Source: an uncultured Candidatus Melainabacteria bacterium (lineage in GTDB: Bacteria; Cyanobacteriota; Vampirovibrionia; Gastranaerophilales; Gastranaerophilaceae). From it: DNA of 64,000 bases. Of this stretch, positions 43,583 to 52,533 are shown one piece after another (position 1 is the first letter of the stretch; every line of letters begins with the position of its first letter). A program made the translations under genes and the position numbers. Location of the stretch: NCBI GenBank assembly GCA_934757245.1, contig CAKVLH010000008.1, forward strand, positions 18,244-82,243. Reading direction: 5' to 3'. The notes under the pieces were generated by a model. It was not told where the DNA came from, made no database searches, and saw only the letters and a list, made by a program, of their open reading frames with translations.

Positions 43583-44140
43583 CTAGTTAAATTTATTTTG
43601 AGCAACCGCAATACCGTCTTTGAAATAACAAGCAATACCTTCTTTTGCTTTTACAATTGCACATTTTAATGTCTCTAATTCTTCTTTAGAAAAGTTTTGA
43701 AGTACAAAGACTTCTGAAGGAATGTTTGGTTGAGGACCGATACCGATTTTTAGTCTTGCAACATTTTTTGTTCCAAGATGTTGAATAACGGATTTTATAC
43801 CGTTATGACCGCCGTCAGAGCCGTTTGGACGAAAACGTATTTTCCCGATTTCCAATGACAAATCATCATACACAATCAAAACATCCTCAATCGGTATTTT
43901 ATAATAATCCATAACCGCGCGCACTGCCTCACCGGACAAGTTCATGAAGGTAGTCGGTTTAATTAATAAATAATCTTCTGTGCCTGTTCTTAAATTTGTC
44001 ATAAGGCATTTAAGACGCGAATTTTCTCTAAAATTCAAATTCTCATTAAGCGCAAAACTGTCTATAAGCATAAACCCAGCATTATGCCTCGTAAAAACGT
44101 ATTTGTCGCCAATATTTCCTAAACCTGCAATAAGTTTCAT
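43583..44140 (-). CDS. pth: Peptidyl-tRNA hydrolase
   Basis: 185 residues, normal length. It recycles tRNA from drop-off peptidyl-tRNA. Conserved: start IAGLGNIGDKYVFTRHNAGFM with catalytic His in RHNAGF, KPTTFMNLSGEAV near 62, DDLSLEIGKIRFRPNGSDGGHNGIKS near 92. ATG follows TAGGGAA. It leads the TPR gene. Confidence 0.97.
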   Translation of the reverse strand: MKLIAGLGNIGDKYVFTRHNAGFMLIDSFALNENLNFRENSRLKCLMTNLRTGTEDYLLIKPTTFMNLSGEAVRAVMDYYKIPIEDVLIVYDDLSLEIGKIRFRPNGSDGGHNGIKSVIQHLGTKNVARLKIGIGPQPNIPSEVFVLQNFSKEELETLKCAIVKAKEGIACYFKDGIAVAQNKFN

Positions 44141-44318
44141 AATTTATTCCCTAATTTAAACTAATTATTTCATTAAAATACTACAATGTCTACTATAAAT
44201 GAATATTATCAGTTTTTTAATTAATTTTAATTTTAAGATAAAGATTATATAAATATTTCCAAGAATTTAGTTTTTTTATAATATACTAATCTGGTAGTTA
44301 ATTTTATGGAGAAAGAGA

Positions 44319-45140
44319 ATGACAGTTTTAGAAAAATCTTTAATACATCCTTCTGCAGTAATTCACCCATCTGCCGAAATCGCTGAAGGAGTTACAATTG
44401 GCCCTAACGTAGTTATTGGTGAAGGTGTAAAAATAGGTAAAGGCACAAGAGTTATCGCAAACGCTTATATTGAATTTGCGGAAATCGGTGAAAACTGTAC
44501 TATTTCTCCATTTGCAACAATTGGCTCAGAACCTCAAGATTTGGGCTATAAAGGCGAAGCTACAAAAGTTGTAATCGGCAACGAAACAATTATCAAAGAA
44601 AATGTAACAATTCATAGAGGCGCAGCTTGCGGTGATTTCACTACAAGAATCGGTAACAAATGTTTATTAATGGTTGGTTCTCACGTTGCTCACAACTGCG
44701 TATTAGCGGACCAAGTTATTCTTGCTAACCTAGTAACACTTGGCGGACACGTTCACGTAGGATTTGGCGCATTCGTTGGCGGAATGAGCGTATTCCACCA
44801 AAATATCAGAATCGGCGATATGGCAATTATTAGCGGTTTCTCTGCTTCAAGACAAGATATTCTTCCATACTCTAAAGGCGAAGGCCGTCCACCGGTTCCA
44901 CGCGGATTAAATGTTATCGCGATGAAACGCAGAGGAGTTTCTCAAGAAATCAGAACTGCTACTAACGAAGCATTTAAACTATTAATTTCAGAAGAATACA
45001 ACACAACTCAAGCAATTGAAAAAATTAAAGCTGAAATTCCGATGAATGAATATATCGAAAAAATGATTGATTTTATCCAAACATCAAAACGTGGCGTACT
45101 TCTAAAATCACATAAATCAGGTTATCAATCATTAGATTAA
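44319..45140 (+). CDS. lpxA: UDP-N-acetylglucosamine O-acyltransferase
   Basis: 273 residues. It performs the first step of lipid A synthesis. The left-handed beta-helix is shown by hexapeptide repeats from residue 8 to about 185. The catalytic His lies in GSHVAHNCVLAD near 127. The C-terminal helical domain ends QTSKRGVLLK. ATG follows ATGGAGAAAGAG. Other lpx genes are not adjacent. It shows that this lineage makes lipid A. Confidence 0.96.
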   Translation: MTVLEKSLIHPSAVIHPSAEIAEGVTIGPNVVIGEGVKIGKGTRVIANAYIEFAEIGENCTISPFATIGSEPQDLGYKGEATKVVIGNETIIKENVTIHRGAACGDFTTRIGNKCLLMVGSHVAHNCVLADQVILANLVTLGGHVHVGFGAFVGGMSVFHQNIRIGDMAIISGFSASRQDILPYSKGEGRPPVPRGLNVIAMKRRGVSQEIRTATNEAFKLLISEEYNTTQAIEKIKAEIPMNEYIEKMIDFIQTSKRGVLLKSHKSGYQSLD

Positions 45141-45157
45141 TAATGTTTTTATAATAG

Positions 45158-45193
45158 AAAAAGACGAATACCAATTGGTGTTCGTCTTTTTTT
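45158..45193 (+). terminator. Intrinsic terminator after lpxA
   Basis: The stem AAAAAGACGAATACC / GGTGTTCGTCTTTTT, loop AATT, ends in a run of seven T. It is 17 bases past the stop. Confidence 0.9.
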
Positions 45194-45258
45194 GTTAACT
45201 TTTGTAAAAATATATATACAAAGTGTTATCAAAAATATATATTGAGGAATAGATAAAG

Positions 45259-45342
45259 TATAATCTCTTTTCTTTATTTTCTCCTCCACTCCTTTATCTA
45301 ACGTGAGTTAATGCCGCAATCGATTGCGGCTTTTTGTTTTTT
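45259..45342 (+). ncRNA. Candidate C/U-rich small RNA
   Basis: A perfect TATAAT at 45259-45264, with a poor -35, is followed by C/U-rich sequence containing CTCCTCC and ACTCCTTT, both complementary to Shine-Dalgarno cores. It ends in a perfect 18-base palindrome (45313-45330, GCCGCAATC/GATTGCGGC) with TTTTTGTTTTTT. No open frame with a start is present. The predicted RNA is about 70 nt. The plan recalls short cyanobacterial anti-Shine-Dalgarno RNAs such as Yfr1, but the Yfr1 core ACUCCUCACAC is absent. Confidence 0.45.
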
Positions 45343-45345
45343 ACA

Positions 45346-45589
45346 ATGCAATCGTTATTCTTCGCAACAACTTGGCGTAGAACTAGTAACTTAGGGGCAT
45401 TTTGAGGTGCATTTAGCACCGAGCAGGTTGAGTTTTCAACCCAACAAATACTCCCCACCTGGGCACTTCTAAACTGCCAACTTGTCTAATGGCGCGACGA
45501 TCTTTGTTGGAGTTAAATAATTATATTAAATCTTTTTCATACTTCCAGCTATTCTTAATTCCAGAGCCGATTAGGCTCTTTTTTTTGCT
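45346..45589 (+). ncRNA. Candidate structured RNA of about 200-240 nt
   Basis: This part of the 45141-45705 gap is less AT-rich than the flanks and has several self-complementary stretches: GGTGC/GCACC (45407-45420), GGTTGA/TCAACC (45426-45441), and CAACAA against TTGTTG (about 45366 and 45514) as a possible closing stem. It ends in a clear terminator, AGAGCC/GGCTCT (45563-45579), with a run of eight T. No gene on this strand follows. 6S RNA is a possibility on size and architecture, but no diagnostic motif confirms it. Confidence 0.35.
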
Positions 45590-45639
45590 TAAGAACAAAT
45601 AATTGTTGTATTCAAGAACAATTATTGAACATAATAAAG

Positions 45640-45675
45640 GTGGGAACCGCTTACGCTTTTCTCACCCTACAACAC
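45640..45675. repeat. Short palindromic repeat
   Basis: AGGTGGGAACCGCTTACGC followed by TTTTCTCACCCT is an imperfect hairpin built of the same GGTG/CACC words as the dispersed repeats. It precedes the convergent 88-aa gene. Confidence 0.4.
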
Positions 45676-45705
45676 TTCCTTATGATACGCCCCAGTTTTG
45701 TTGTT

Positions 45706-45972
45706 TTATTTTGTTTTACTTAAAATTTCTGCAATTTTATTATTAAAATTAGTATTCAATGCACTATCTCGAATCAATGTTTCAATTTGCTCTGCTTTAG
45801 AACGTTTTGCCAGTTCAAATTCTTTTGGGACTTCTGTTCCCAATTTATCAACTAGTTTAGCCATTTCTTCAATTCTTTTTTTGTTTTCAGCTTTTCCCTT
45901 TAATACATTTTTAAAACCTTTGAATGCAGGTGCTTGTGTTCCAACTTGAGCAGGATTAATTGTTGTTGACAT
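45706..45972 (-). CDS. Small helical protein with PAFKGF motif near the N-terminus
   Basis: 88 residues from ATG 45972, chosen because TGGAGG lies 8 bases upstream; a 10-codon extension to 46002 was rejected. The first 15 residues are polar, followed by PAFKGFKNVLKG (15-26), then a charged helical region. The P-x-F-[QK]-x motif near the start is like those of the GH13 enzyme (PNFQRN) and the 452-aa protein (LGFRQN). No signal peptide. Function unknown. Confidence 0.65.
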   Translation of the reverse strand: MSTTINPAQVGTQAPAFKGFKNVLKGKAENKKRIEEMAKLVDKLGTEVPKEFELAKRSKAEQIETLIRDSALNTNFNNKIAEILSKTK

Positions 45973-46114
45973 TATATTTACCTCCATACGTATATACGAC
46001 ATTTAGTATAAAACTTGTCAATTTAAAAAATTGATTAAATTTTGCATTGCGTTAATAAAAATTTACAATTACATCGTTAATCCTAGAGTGTAGATTGGAC
46101 TTTCAGCCCAACAA

Positions 46115-46939
46115 CTAATGAATCATATAAGTCGCATTAGCACCTAAAACCTTATCTTTTAAGCGTTTGAAGCCTTTGCCATAAATATATTTCATCTGTT
46201 CAACCAAATTTTCTTCTACATCAATCAGATACATATCATGGACAATAAATTCTTTTATAACAAAAACAATGCCAGCATTCTTTGTCCAAATAATATTGGT
46301 ATCAGAAATATCATTTTTTAGCGACGAAATTTTGCCGACAATACCTTCTGAGTCGTCAACAGCAATAATCACCATTCTTCCACCCAGTGATAATTCAATA
46401 TCACGAGCAAAAGCGTGTTGAAAAACCATTCCAAATCTGGAATTGAAGTTGTCATATCCGACAATTCTAATCTCTACGTTTCTATTATATGCATTTAGAA
46501 GTTCTTTCTCAAAAAACTTGAAATCTTGCGACCAAACTTCCATATATATTTCACGTTTGGCGTTTTGTATAACCTCTATAATCTTTTCTTGAATATTTTG
46601 TTTCCCTGTAATCGTTAAAATCGGCTCATTATAGTCGTCTTTAACCTCAGGCAAATGTTTATCAAGAAAATTTATCGTTGAATTCATTTTCTTTTGAAAT
46701 CTTTGCGTAAGCTGTTTAGGCTTAATCGGCGTATATGTTTGTGGTTTAGAATTTGCAGAAACTACAATATTCTTTTCCTCAAGAACCTTGAGTGTATCAT
46801 AAGTTCTTGATTGTGGAATATTGGCAAGCTTCGACACTTCATAACCTGTTGCAGGATATTTTTTTAGAAGTGCAATATAAACTTTTGCTTCGTATGTATT
46901 GAATCCGATTTCTTTTAATTTTTCTACTAAATCCGCCAT
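46115..46939 (-). CDS. TrmB-family transcriptional regulator
   Basis: 274 residues. Residues 1-70 are a winged helix of the TrmB type (LKEIGFNTYEAKVYIALLKK, then ATGYEVSKLANIPQSRTYDTL). A coiled linker (75-95) leads to a C-terminal sensor domain with phospholipase-D-like fold features, usual for sugar-responsive TrmB regulators. With three GH13 enzymes and a sugar-nucleotide enzyme in the window, control of glycan genes is plausible but unproven. A TGn-extended TACAAT ends 9 bases before ATG, giving an almost leaderless mRNA. glf lies upstream. Confidence 0.82.
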   Translation of the reverse strand: MADLVEKLKEIGFNTYEAKVYIALLKKYPATGYEVSKLANIPQSRTYDTLKVLEEKNIVVSANSKPQTYTPIKPKQLTQRFQKKMNSTINFLDKHLPEVKDDYNEPILTITGKQNIQEKIIEVIQNAKREIYMEVWSQDFKFFEKELLNAYNRNVEIRIVGYDNFNSRFGMVFQHAFARDIELSLGGRMVIIAVDDSEGIVGKISSLKNDISDTNIIWTKNAGIVFVIKEFIVHDMYLIDVEENLVEQMKYIYGKGFKRLKDKVLGANATYMIH

Positions 46940-46963
46940 AATGCCTTTATTGTAGCAAATTTT

Positions 46964-48079
46964 TTAGTTGTTTGCAAAGAGTTCGTCAAATAAATCTAAA
47001 GCTCTGGCTATTGCGCCATCCATATTATAATATTTATAATCACCAAGTCTGCCTAAAAAATGTACATTATTCATCTTTTTAGCTTCTTCCAAATATTTGT
47101 TATATAAATTAGAATTAGCATCACTTGCAATCGGATAATATCTTTCATTTACGCCGAGTTCAAAGGCTTCTGAGTATTCTTTGGCGATTACCGTTTTTTC
47201 TGATTTGTCCTGCAAATAGTGTTTGTACTCATGAATTCGTGTAAAATCATAATTATTTGGATAATTTATGCAAGCATGAGATTGATAAAATTCCTTGTCA
47301 TACTCTTCAAACTTAAAGTTTACGCTTCTATAAGGCAACATGCCATATTTGTAATTAAAGAACTCATCAATTGAACCAGTATAAAAAATTCTGTCATAGC
47401 CTTCTGCAGAATTGAATTCTGTTTCAAGTTCAAGTTTAATATTATCTTGATTTAACATATTCTCTATTACTGCTGTATAGCCTTTTCTTGGAATTCCTTG
47501 ATACTTATCTTGAAAATATCTGTTATCTTTGCTCAAATATACAGGAACACGCGCTGTTACTGCACCGTCAATATCTTTTGGAGAAAGTCCCCATTGTTTA
47601 GTTGTGTAATTCAAGAAAATCTTTTCATAAACATAATTTGCTAAAAACTTCAAATCCTCGTCATCTTGTTTTTGAAATTCCAAAATCGGAACTTTTTTAT
47701 TGTATTCAAAAGCTTTAAGCAATTTTTCTTCAAGTCTTTTTGCTAAAGTTTCCGGAAAAACTTGATAAAGAGTGTTAAAGTTAAAGGGAATTTGGGCTTC
47801 TATGCCGTCAATAATCCCGACAACTTCATGCATATAAGTTGTAAATTCTGTAAATTGCTTTAAATATTGCCAAACTTTTTCGTTGTTTGTATGAAAAATA
47901 TGTGAACCATATTTATGAATCATTATGCCGTTTTTGTCGCGATAATCATAAGAATTACCACCGATATGATCTTTTTTGTCAATAACAGTAACTTCTTCAT
48001 TTAGGCGAGTTGCTAATAAATTCGCAATGGTTGCGCCTGAAAATCCGGCACCGACAACTAAATTTCTCTTTTTATGCAT
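46964..48079 (-). CDS. glf: UDP-galactopyranose mutase
   Basis: 371 residues from ATG 48079 (GGAG 8 bases upstream); a 26-codon TTG extension lacks a ribosome site and overlaps the divergent gene. FAD-binding start VVGAGFSGATIANLLA and EVTVIDKKDHIGGNSYDYRD are present, then HKYGSHIFHT near 60 and the C-terminal FLGRLGDYKYYNMDGAIARAL. It interconverts UDP-Galp and UDP-Galf for surface glycans, consistent with the glycosyltransferase cluster at 54.8-59.2 kb. Confidence 0.95.
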   Translation of the reverse strand: MHKKRNLVVGAGFSGATIANLLATRLNEEVTVIDKKDHIGGNSYDYRDKNGIMIHKYGSHIFHTNNEKVWQYLKQFTEFTTYMHEVVGIIDGIEAQIPFNFNTLYQVFPETLAKRLEEKLLKAFEYNKKVPILEFQKQDDEDLKFLANYVYEKIFLNYTTKQWGLSPKDIDGAVTARVPVYLSKDNRYFQDKYQGIPRKGYTAVIENMLNQDNIKLELETEFNSAEGYDRIFYTGSIDEFFNYKYGMLPYRSVNFKFEEYDKEFYQSHACINYPNNYDFTRIHEYKHYLQDKSEKTVIAKEYSEAFELGVNERYYPIASDANSNLYNKYLEEAKKMNNVHFLGRLGDYKYYNMDGAIARALDLFDELFANN

Positions 48080-48141
48080 TTCATTTCTCCAAATATTTTT
48101 ACCAATTTTAACATGAATAAAGTTTATAGTAAAATATAAAT

Positions 48142-49170
48142 ATGAGTTTAATATCAATTTTAAAGAAAAAAAACAAAAAACAACTTTTTACAACGCCAAG
48201 CCATGCCGGCAAATTGTGTATTTATCACAAGTTTTATCAATGGTATCGCTCAGATATTTCAGAAGTGGATGCATACAATCCAGAAGTTGCGTTAGAAAAA
48301 GCCGAACAAAAAGCTACAAAAATTTATGGTACAAAATCAACCCATTTTTTAACAAATGGCTCTTCAAGCGGAATTATTGCATCCGTTTTAGCTTGCTGTC
48401 AATTTAATGACAAAGTTCTTGTTTGGTCTAAATCCCACCCTTGCCATAAAAACGCAATCAAACTTGCAGGCGCACAAGCTATAGAATACGAACTTCCTTA
48501 CAATGAAGAATGGGGCGTTTTTGAAGGTTTAGATAATGTAGAAGAACTTTTAGAAAAGCATTCTCCAAAAGCGATAATCGTAACATCTCCGAGCTACGAA
48601 GGCATTGTTTCTGACATAGAAAAAATAAGCAAAGTTTGCAGAAATGCAGGAGTTTATTTAATAGCAGACGAAGCGCATGGAGCTTTGTATCCGTTTTCAG
48701 ACGAACTTCCGCAAAGCGCTATAAAATTTGCTGATTTCACAGTGCAATCTCTACATAAAACAGCAGGTGGAATTAATCCGACAGCCCTTTTGCATTGCAA
48801 TTGTGAATGTGATATAAAATCCGCACTAAAACTAATTACAACAACATCACCATCATATCCTATGCTTGCAACAATTGAAGCTAATGTTAATTATTTAAAT
48901 TCGACAAAAGGTAAAAAACGAATTAATGAATTGATTACAAAAATTAAAGAAATAAAAACCGAACTCGGCAATTTGGAGTTCTACGGTGATGATGTTACAA
49001 AAATTCTTATAAAGAAACAAGGTTTGAGCGGATTTGAACTTTCAGAAATTTTGTTTGACAAATTTAACATAGAAGATGAAAGAACAAACGAAAAATCTAC
49101 AATGCTTTTGACTGGTTTAGGCACAACCTGCGCAAAACTTGATTGCTTGCGTAAATTAAAAAGAATTTAA
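48142..49170 (+). CDS. Short Orn/Lys/Arg decarboxylase-like PLP enzyme
   Basis: 342 residues. The PLP-dependent fold-type I core resembles the major domain of Orn/Lys/Arg decarboxylases: TNGSSSGIIASVLACC near 70, TSPSYEGIVSDIEKI near 145, DEAHGALYP near 172, and SLHKTAGGINP near 200, with the Schiff-base Lys. The C-terminal domain of these 450-700 residue enzymes is largely absent, so it is a short form or of altered activity. TAAAAT ends 6 bases before ATG with no Shine-Dalgarno: leaderless candidate. Divergent from glf. Confidence 0.8.
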   Translation: MSLISILKKKNKKQLFTTPSHAGKLCIYHKFYQWYRSDISEVDAYNPEVALEKAEQKATKIYGTKSTHFLTNGSSSGIIASVLACCQFNDKVLVWSKSHPCHKNAIKLAGAQAIEYELPYNEEWGVFEGLDNVEELLEKHSPKAIIVTSPSYEGIVSDIEKISKVCRNAGVYLIADEAHGALYPFSDELPQSAIKFADFTVQSLHKTAGGINPTALLHCNCECDIKSALKLITTTSPSYPMLATIEANVNYLNSTKGKKRINELITKIKEIKTELGNLEFYGDDVTKILIKKQGLSGFELSEILFDKFNIEDERTNEKSTMLLTGLGTTCAKLDCLRKLKRI

Positions 49171-49180
49171 TCAACTACTA

Positions 49181-49310
49181 CCCTCTCCTTGGTGGAGGGA
49201 ATGACCAAGATTTGTTAAATTTATTAAATTTTTAGAGTCAGAATGAGCATCTTTAGCGCCTTCCCTCGCCTTACAGGAGAGGACTAGGGTGAGGTGAATA
49301 TAGGCATTTT
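49181..49310. repeat. Dispersed GC-rich palindromic repeat
   Basis: CCCTCTCCTTGGTGGAGGG at the left and CTCGCCTTACAGGAGAGG with CTAGGGTGAGGTGAAT at the right form an imperfect inverted repeat around an AT-rich centre. The right half is the reverse complement of the unit at 3683 (CACCTCAtCCTA, CTCTCCTGTAAGG, GCGCTAAAGA). The rest of the gap 49171-49507 shows only AT-rich sequence and the ribosome site of tig. Confidence 0.6.
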
Positions 49311-49507
49311 ATAGTATAACACCCCCTCTAGGGTGCCTAAACTCAAGAACTAAATCAAATAATATTCACACCCTTTTATTAATAAATTCTAACTGCATGT
49401 GCATCTAACTTCTACAATACTTTTACTTCGAGCTTTGCTCTGCTTGCATATATCCTCTGTTTATAGTACCCTACAATCAGGTAGGTATAGAAAAGAGGAT
49501 ATATTTA

Positions 49508-50800
49508 ATGAACACAACAATTGAAAAACAACCTGAAAATGTAGTTAAGGTTGATATTGAAATTCCTGCTAAAGATGCAGTAAACTACTACAACGACGCA
49601 GCTAAAAGATTAGCTCAATATGTTAATATTCCGGGTTTCCGTAAAGGTAAAGCACCTAGAAATATTGTTGAACAAAATATTGGTGAAGAAAGAATTAAAC
49701 ACGAAGCATTAGAAAATGCGCTTCCAAGAATTTTCTCACAAGTTATCAAAGAAAACGACTTTGACGTTGTAGCTCAACCATACGTTGAATCTTATGATTT
49801 CAAAATTGGCGAAGATTTAAAAATCGTTGCTAAATTGGAATTACGTCCTGAAGTAACATTGGGTCAATACAAAGGTTTGACAATTGATGTTGATGCTTAT
49901 AAAACAGAAGAAGATGCTTTGCAAAAATCAATTGACGGACTTCTTCAACAACACGCTACAACTCTTGTTGTAACTGATAGAAAGACAAAAGACACAGATA
50001 CAATCGTATTTGATTTTGACGGTTATTCTAATGGCGAAAAAATTGAACACGGTGATGCTAAAAACTATACTTTAGATTTAGCTCACTCTAGCTTCATTCC
50101 AGGCTTTGCAGAACAATTAGTTGACAGACCTTTAGGTGAAGAATTTGAAATTAATGTAACTTTCCCTGAAGAATACCACGAAAAGAAATTGGCTGGTCAA
50201 CCTGCTACATTCAAGTGCAAAATCAATGAAATTAAAGCAAAAGTTCTTCCTGAATTGACTGATGAATTTGCTCAAAAAGTTGGACCATTTAAATCAGTTG
50301 ATGAACTTAAAGCTGATATTCAAAAATACTTAGATACTCAAAAAGCTGATATCGACAGAACAAATTCAGAAAAAGCAATTTTCGAAAAAGTAACTTCTGA
50401 AGCTAAAGTTGATATTCAACAATCAATGATTGACAGAGAAGCAGACCAATTGGTTGAAGAATATAAACAAAAACTTCAAATGCAAGGATTTACTTGGGAA
50501 CAAGCAGTAGAAGCTCAAGGTTATGACGAAATTATGAAGAGCTTGAAAGAAGATGCAGCTGTAAGAGTTAAAAATTCTCTTGTAATTGATAAGATTGCTA
50601 AAGAAGAAAAAATTACAGTTTCTCAAGCTGATTTCGGTGCTAAATTATCTGAATTGAGCCAAATGTACCAAATCGATACACCAACTATGATTAAACAATT
50701 ATCTCAAACTCCTGGTGTGTTTAATGCATTATCTCAACAAGCATTAAATGAAAAAGTAACTCAGTTCTTGGCTGATAATAATACTGTTAACTTGAAATAA
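49508..50800 (+). CDS. tig: Trigger factor
   Basis: 430 residues, normal length. It is a ribosome-bound chaperone and prolyl isomerase. The N-terminal ribosome-binding domain (1-115) has the signature NIPGFRKGKAPRNIV at about 38-52. An FKBP-type isomerase domain covers about 155-235 (FDFDGYSNGEKIEHG, FIPGFAEQLVDRPLGE). The rest is the helical C-domain. ATG is preceded by AGAGGATATATTTA. clpP/clpX do not follow, as they do in many bacteria; a terminator does. Confidence 0.96.
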   Translation: MNTTIEKQPENVVKVDIEIPAKDAVNYYNDAAKRLAQYVNIPGFRKGKAPRNIVEQNIGEERIKHEALENALPRIFSQVIKENDFDVVAQPYVESYDFKIGEDLKIVAKLELRPEVTLGQYKGLTIDVDAYKTEEDALQKSIDGLLQQHATTLVVTDRKTKDTDTIVFDFDGYSNGEKIEHGDAKNYTLDLAHSSFIPGFAEQLVDRPLGEEFEINVTFPEEYHEKKLAGQPATFKCKINEIKAKVLPELTDEFAQKVGPFKSVDELKADIQKYLDTQKADIDRTNSEKAIFEKVTSEAKVDIQQSMIDREADQLVEEYKQKLQMQGFTWEQAVEAQGYDEIMKSLKEDAAVRVKNSLVIDKIAKEEKITVSQADFGAKLSELSQMYQIDTPTMIKQLSQTPGVFNALSQQALNEKVTQFLADNNTVNLK

Positions 50801-50825
50801 TAGTTGCTAATTATAATAATAAAAG

Positions 50826-50858
50826 AAAAGGATGTTCAAAATTGAACATCCTTTTTTC
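50826..50858. terminator. Intrinsic terminator between tig and a convergent gene
   Basis: The perfect stem AAAAGGATGTTCAA / TTGAACATCCTTTT with loop AA(A) continues into TTTT. The A-run on the left lets it work on the other strand too. Confidence 0.88.
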
Positions 50859-50892
50859 GGTTAAGAAAAGAAAGATTATATGACTATTTAAA

Positions 50893-51882
50893 TTATGTTC
50901 TACTTTGTTGCCATAACCAATCACCTGCTAACGCTGCTGCTGCACCAATCCAAGCCCATTTTTTGTTGAAAGCACTCATTGACGCAAGTTTTTTAGCACC
51001 GTTTTTAGAGACTGTTGAAACCAATGAACCTGTTACCCCTTTTGCTGCTGATACAGCTGTTGGTAAAGCTACAGCTCCGATTGCGGCAGCTGCTGCTAAT
51101 TCAGTTCCTTTTTCAGCGTAAGCTCCATATTTTTCCATTCTATCTTTGCCTGATTTATTATCAACAGGAGTTCCGAATACATAGCTCATTGTTTCTTCTG
51201 AGTATTTATCGTGATAATCTTTACCGTGGAAGTTTTTCCAGAAGCCATGTTCAAACGCTGTTTCACCATATTTCTTGATATCGTTTCTTAAACTTACGAT
51301 TTCACCTCTATCTTTTGAAACAATTTGTGTATAAAGATTTTCAATATAATTAGTTACGCTGTCAGCCGGATTCATTCTACTAGCATTTGCTTTAAAATAA
51401 TCGCTGTATTTTGTATAAAGTGCTTGTTTTGCTTCATCAAATGCTTGACAAATGCCATCTGAATCACCTTCTTTAACTTTTACAGCTAAGTTTTGAATGC
51501 TTTTGTTAATAGAGGCGTCAACCATTGCCTTTTCAAAAATTGCTCTGTCTGTATCTGAAAAAGCAACTGTTTGATTTTGTAGTTGTAAATTATGCATTGT
51601 GCCAGCATGATTTAATTTATCAATTTCAATTTGTTGTTGAGCTTGATTCATTTCACGAATATATGATGCCATAAATGTCGGATTGTACATTCCGCCCATC
51701 ATTCCCATAGCGCCATAAGGAGAATAAGCACTACCCATATTTCCATAAGATGAGTATCCATCCATTCCGTATGAACCAGTCATGCCCATCATTGTCGGAT
51801 CATAATATGAACTATAAGTGCTTGAACCACCTAGTCCAAATGTTCCTAATCCGTTAATTCCTGTTATGCCATAACCAAGCAT
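50893..51882 (-). CDS. Unknown protein with G/Y/M-rich N-terminus and C-terminal hydrophobic region
   Basis: 329 residues. Residues 1-75 are rich in G, Y, S and M (GMTGSYGMDGYSSYGNMG), low-complexity and likely disordered. The start GYGITGINGLG resembles NGFTGINAFG of the 697-aa EF-hand protein. Residues 75-255 are helical and charged. Residues 262-290 and 309-322 are A/G/V-rich and hydrophobic. No Sec signal. The start has GGAGGTCATT upstream. A promoter-like block shared with two other loci lies at 51925-51945. Function unknown. Confidence 0.75.
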   Translation of the reverse strand: MLGYGITGINGLGTFGLGGSSTYSSYYDPTMMGMTGSYGMDGYSSYGNMGSAYSPYGAMGMMGGMYNPTFMASYIREMNQAQQQIEIDKLNHAGTMHNLQLQNQTVAFSDTDRAIFEKAMVDASINKSIQNLAVKVKEGDSDGICQAFDEAKQALYTKYSDYFKANASRMNPADSVTNYIENLYTQIVSKDRGEIVSLRNDIKKYGETAFEHGFWKNFHGKDYHDKYSEETMSYVFGTPVDNKSGKDRMEKYGAYAEKGTELAAAAAIGAVALPTAVSAAKGVTGSLVSTVSKNGAKKLASMSAFNKKWAWIGAAAALAGDWLWQQSRT

Positions 51883-51924
51883 AATGACCTCCTACTATTA
51901 ATCTTTATTTTTTAACCTTTTAAC

Positions 51925-51963
51925 CTTACATATAAATAAAGTATTTCTGTTTTAAAAAATTGA
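51925..51963 (-). promoter_or_regulatory. Promoter-like block shared by several hypothetical genes
   Basis: On the minus strand TCAATTTTTTAAAA, 6-7 bases, then AATACTTTATTTATATGTAA. Nearly the same block occurs at 60793-60813 and 22981-23001, and a looser one at 25807-25824. All are 25-45 bases upstream of a minus-strand gene or candidate RNA. Confidence 0.45.
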
Positions 51964-52053
51964 TAAATTTTAAAGCTATCTTAACAAAACTTTACAAAAG
52001 TGTTTGTATTGCGAACAGATATAAAATGAAGAGAATTATGCTAAAATATAGAT

Positions 52054-52533
52054 ATGAAAAAACTTGCATTGCTATATTCTACATACACTCCAACAATAGA
52101 TAGTATTATAGCTCATCTTAAAGATTTTGATGTAACTTGTTTAACCGCGCCGGACAACTTAGATACTTATGATTTAGTTGCAAATATAAATTATAAAAGT
52201 GAGATAGAACAAAATCACGTTGCTGTTCATCATTCTCTACTTCCGGCTTTTGAATCAAAAGAGCCTGTGAAAGATGCAATTTTGGCAGGTGTAAAAGTAA
52301 CAGGTATAACTTTTTATTACACTAATCCTAAAAAGATTATTACACAATACCCGATTTTTATATCAAACGCTTCTCATTATGATGATGTTGCAAAAGAGTT
52401 AGAATACTTAGAGCAAACAATTTATCCTCTGATTCTTGAAAGGCTTTTAGAAAACAAGCCATTTGAAATCCGCAATCTTTTATCTAAAGGATGTTCCGGT
52501 AACTGTGGAGGGTGTAATTCTTGCAAACACTAA
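52054..52533 (+). CDS. Divergent PurN-like formyltransferase with C-terminal cysteine cluster
   Basis: 159 residues against about 190-210 for PurN. The segment AVHHSLLPAFESKEPVKDAILAGVKVTGIT follows the formyltransferase core, including the HSLLPAF loop. The N-terminal G-S-G-x-x-S GAR-binding loop is missing (YSTYTPTIDS instead), and the usual Asp-containing loop after VTG is altered (YYTNPKKIITQ). The C-terminus GCSGNCGGCNSCKH has four cysteines in C-x3-C-x2-C-x2-C spacing, unusual for the family. It overlaps the PurD-like gene. TAAAAT (TGn-extended) ends 6 bases before ATG: leaderless candidate. Confidence 0.65.
   Translation: MKKLALLYSTYTPTIDSIIAHLKDFDVTCLTAPDNLDTYDLVANINYKSEIEQNHVAVHHSLLPAFESKEPVKDAILAGVKVTGITFYYTNPKKIITQYPIFISNASHYDDVAKELEYLEQTIYPLILERLLENKPFEIRNLLSKGCSGNCGGCNSCKH

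Noticed and set aside
45640..45675. T-box-like string AGGTGGGAACCGC
   Set aside because: It has one base too many for the T-box core, is not upstream of a synthetase or transport gene, and folds as a member of the dispersed palindromic repeats.
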